From contig DTSG01000026.1 of the NCBI GenBank assembly GCA_012965455.1, positions 1-5,862 on the forward strand: a DNA stretch of 5,862 bases, read 5' to 3'. The notes below the pieces were generated by a model. It did no database searches, was not told where the DNA came from, and was given only the letters and a program-made list of their open reading frames with translations. The number at the start of each line of letters is the position of its first letter. The stretch's first letter is position 1. The position numbers were made by a program, and so were the translations under genes. This stretch comes from Planctomycetaceae bacterium. Its GTDB lineage: Bacteria; Planctomycetota; Planctomycetia; Pirellulales; Pirellulaceae. Of this stretch, positions 5,737-5,862 are shown piece by piece.

Positions 5737-5862
5737 GATTCTATCTTGTTGGATTGAATTTTACCCAGATTGCCCGCCACCACATGACGTTGCCTCAAAA
5801 TCCCCATAAATGGTAAAGTACCCGCTGAAATAATCCAGCACGTAAGCCGCTCTGAGGTTCAA

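Noticed and set aside
5625..5807. Minus-strand 60-codon ORF ending with a C-x-x-C (CMKCKQC) and FSGWD
   Set aside because: It runs straight through the strong minus-strand terminator hairpin and two other palindromes, has no Shine-Dalgarno and has low-complexity basic content. The single Cys knuckle is not enough.

Overview
The window looks like chromosomal DNA of a bacterium, most likely a planctomycete of the Pirellulales type. The evidence is indirect: a secreted PQQ-like beta-propeller opening with the W-x-x-WRGP-x-x-NG signature common in that phylum, a sigma factor beside a small 'AWEGPPEG..GWWK' protein and a LolA-like lipoprotein, weak or missing Shine-Dalgarno sites, and use of TTG/GTG starts. 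No mobile element, tRNA, rRNA or CRISPR array was seen.

Layout. Positions 1-183 hold no gene I can support. Three plus-strand genes follow as a probable operon: a sigma-70 family factor (184-948), a small uncharacterised protein (964-1452) and an outer-membrane-type lipoprotein (1449-2450, overlapping its neighbour by 4 nt at TTGA). After a 95-nt gap with an extended -10 promoter candidate comes a secreted PQQ-like beta-propeller protein (2546-3799). The 255-nt gap after it is not empty. It carries a promoter, a 21-codon leucine-rich leader ORF (3878-3943), three mutually exclusive RNA pairings and an intrinsic terminator (3977-4008), all directly ahead of leuA (4055-5581, 2-isopropylmalate synthase). 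The last 281 nt hold no convincing gene but several inverted repeats, including one that reads as an intrinsic terminator for a minus-strand unit lying beyond the right edge.

The main discovery is the leuA leader, which has every part of a classical transcription attenuator. Eight of eleven consecutive codons are leucine, and the stop codon lies inside RNA segment 2. Segment 1 (3895-3901) pairs with 2 (3938-3944), 2 with 3 (3975-3980), and 3 with 4 (3977-3999). Low charged tRNA-Leu should stall the ribosome on the Leu codons, free segment 2, form 2:3 and let polymerase run into leuA. Ample leucine should bring the ribosome to the stop codon, mask segment 2 and allow the 3:4 terminator. The best promoter places the start of transcription at about the A of the leader ATG, so the leader may be translated from a leaderless transcript. 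Together with the C-terminal leucine-sensing domain of LeuA, this suggests control of leucine synthesis at both transcription and enzyme level.
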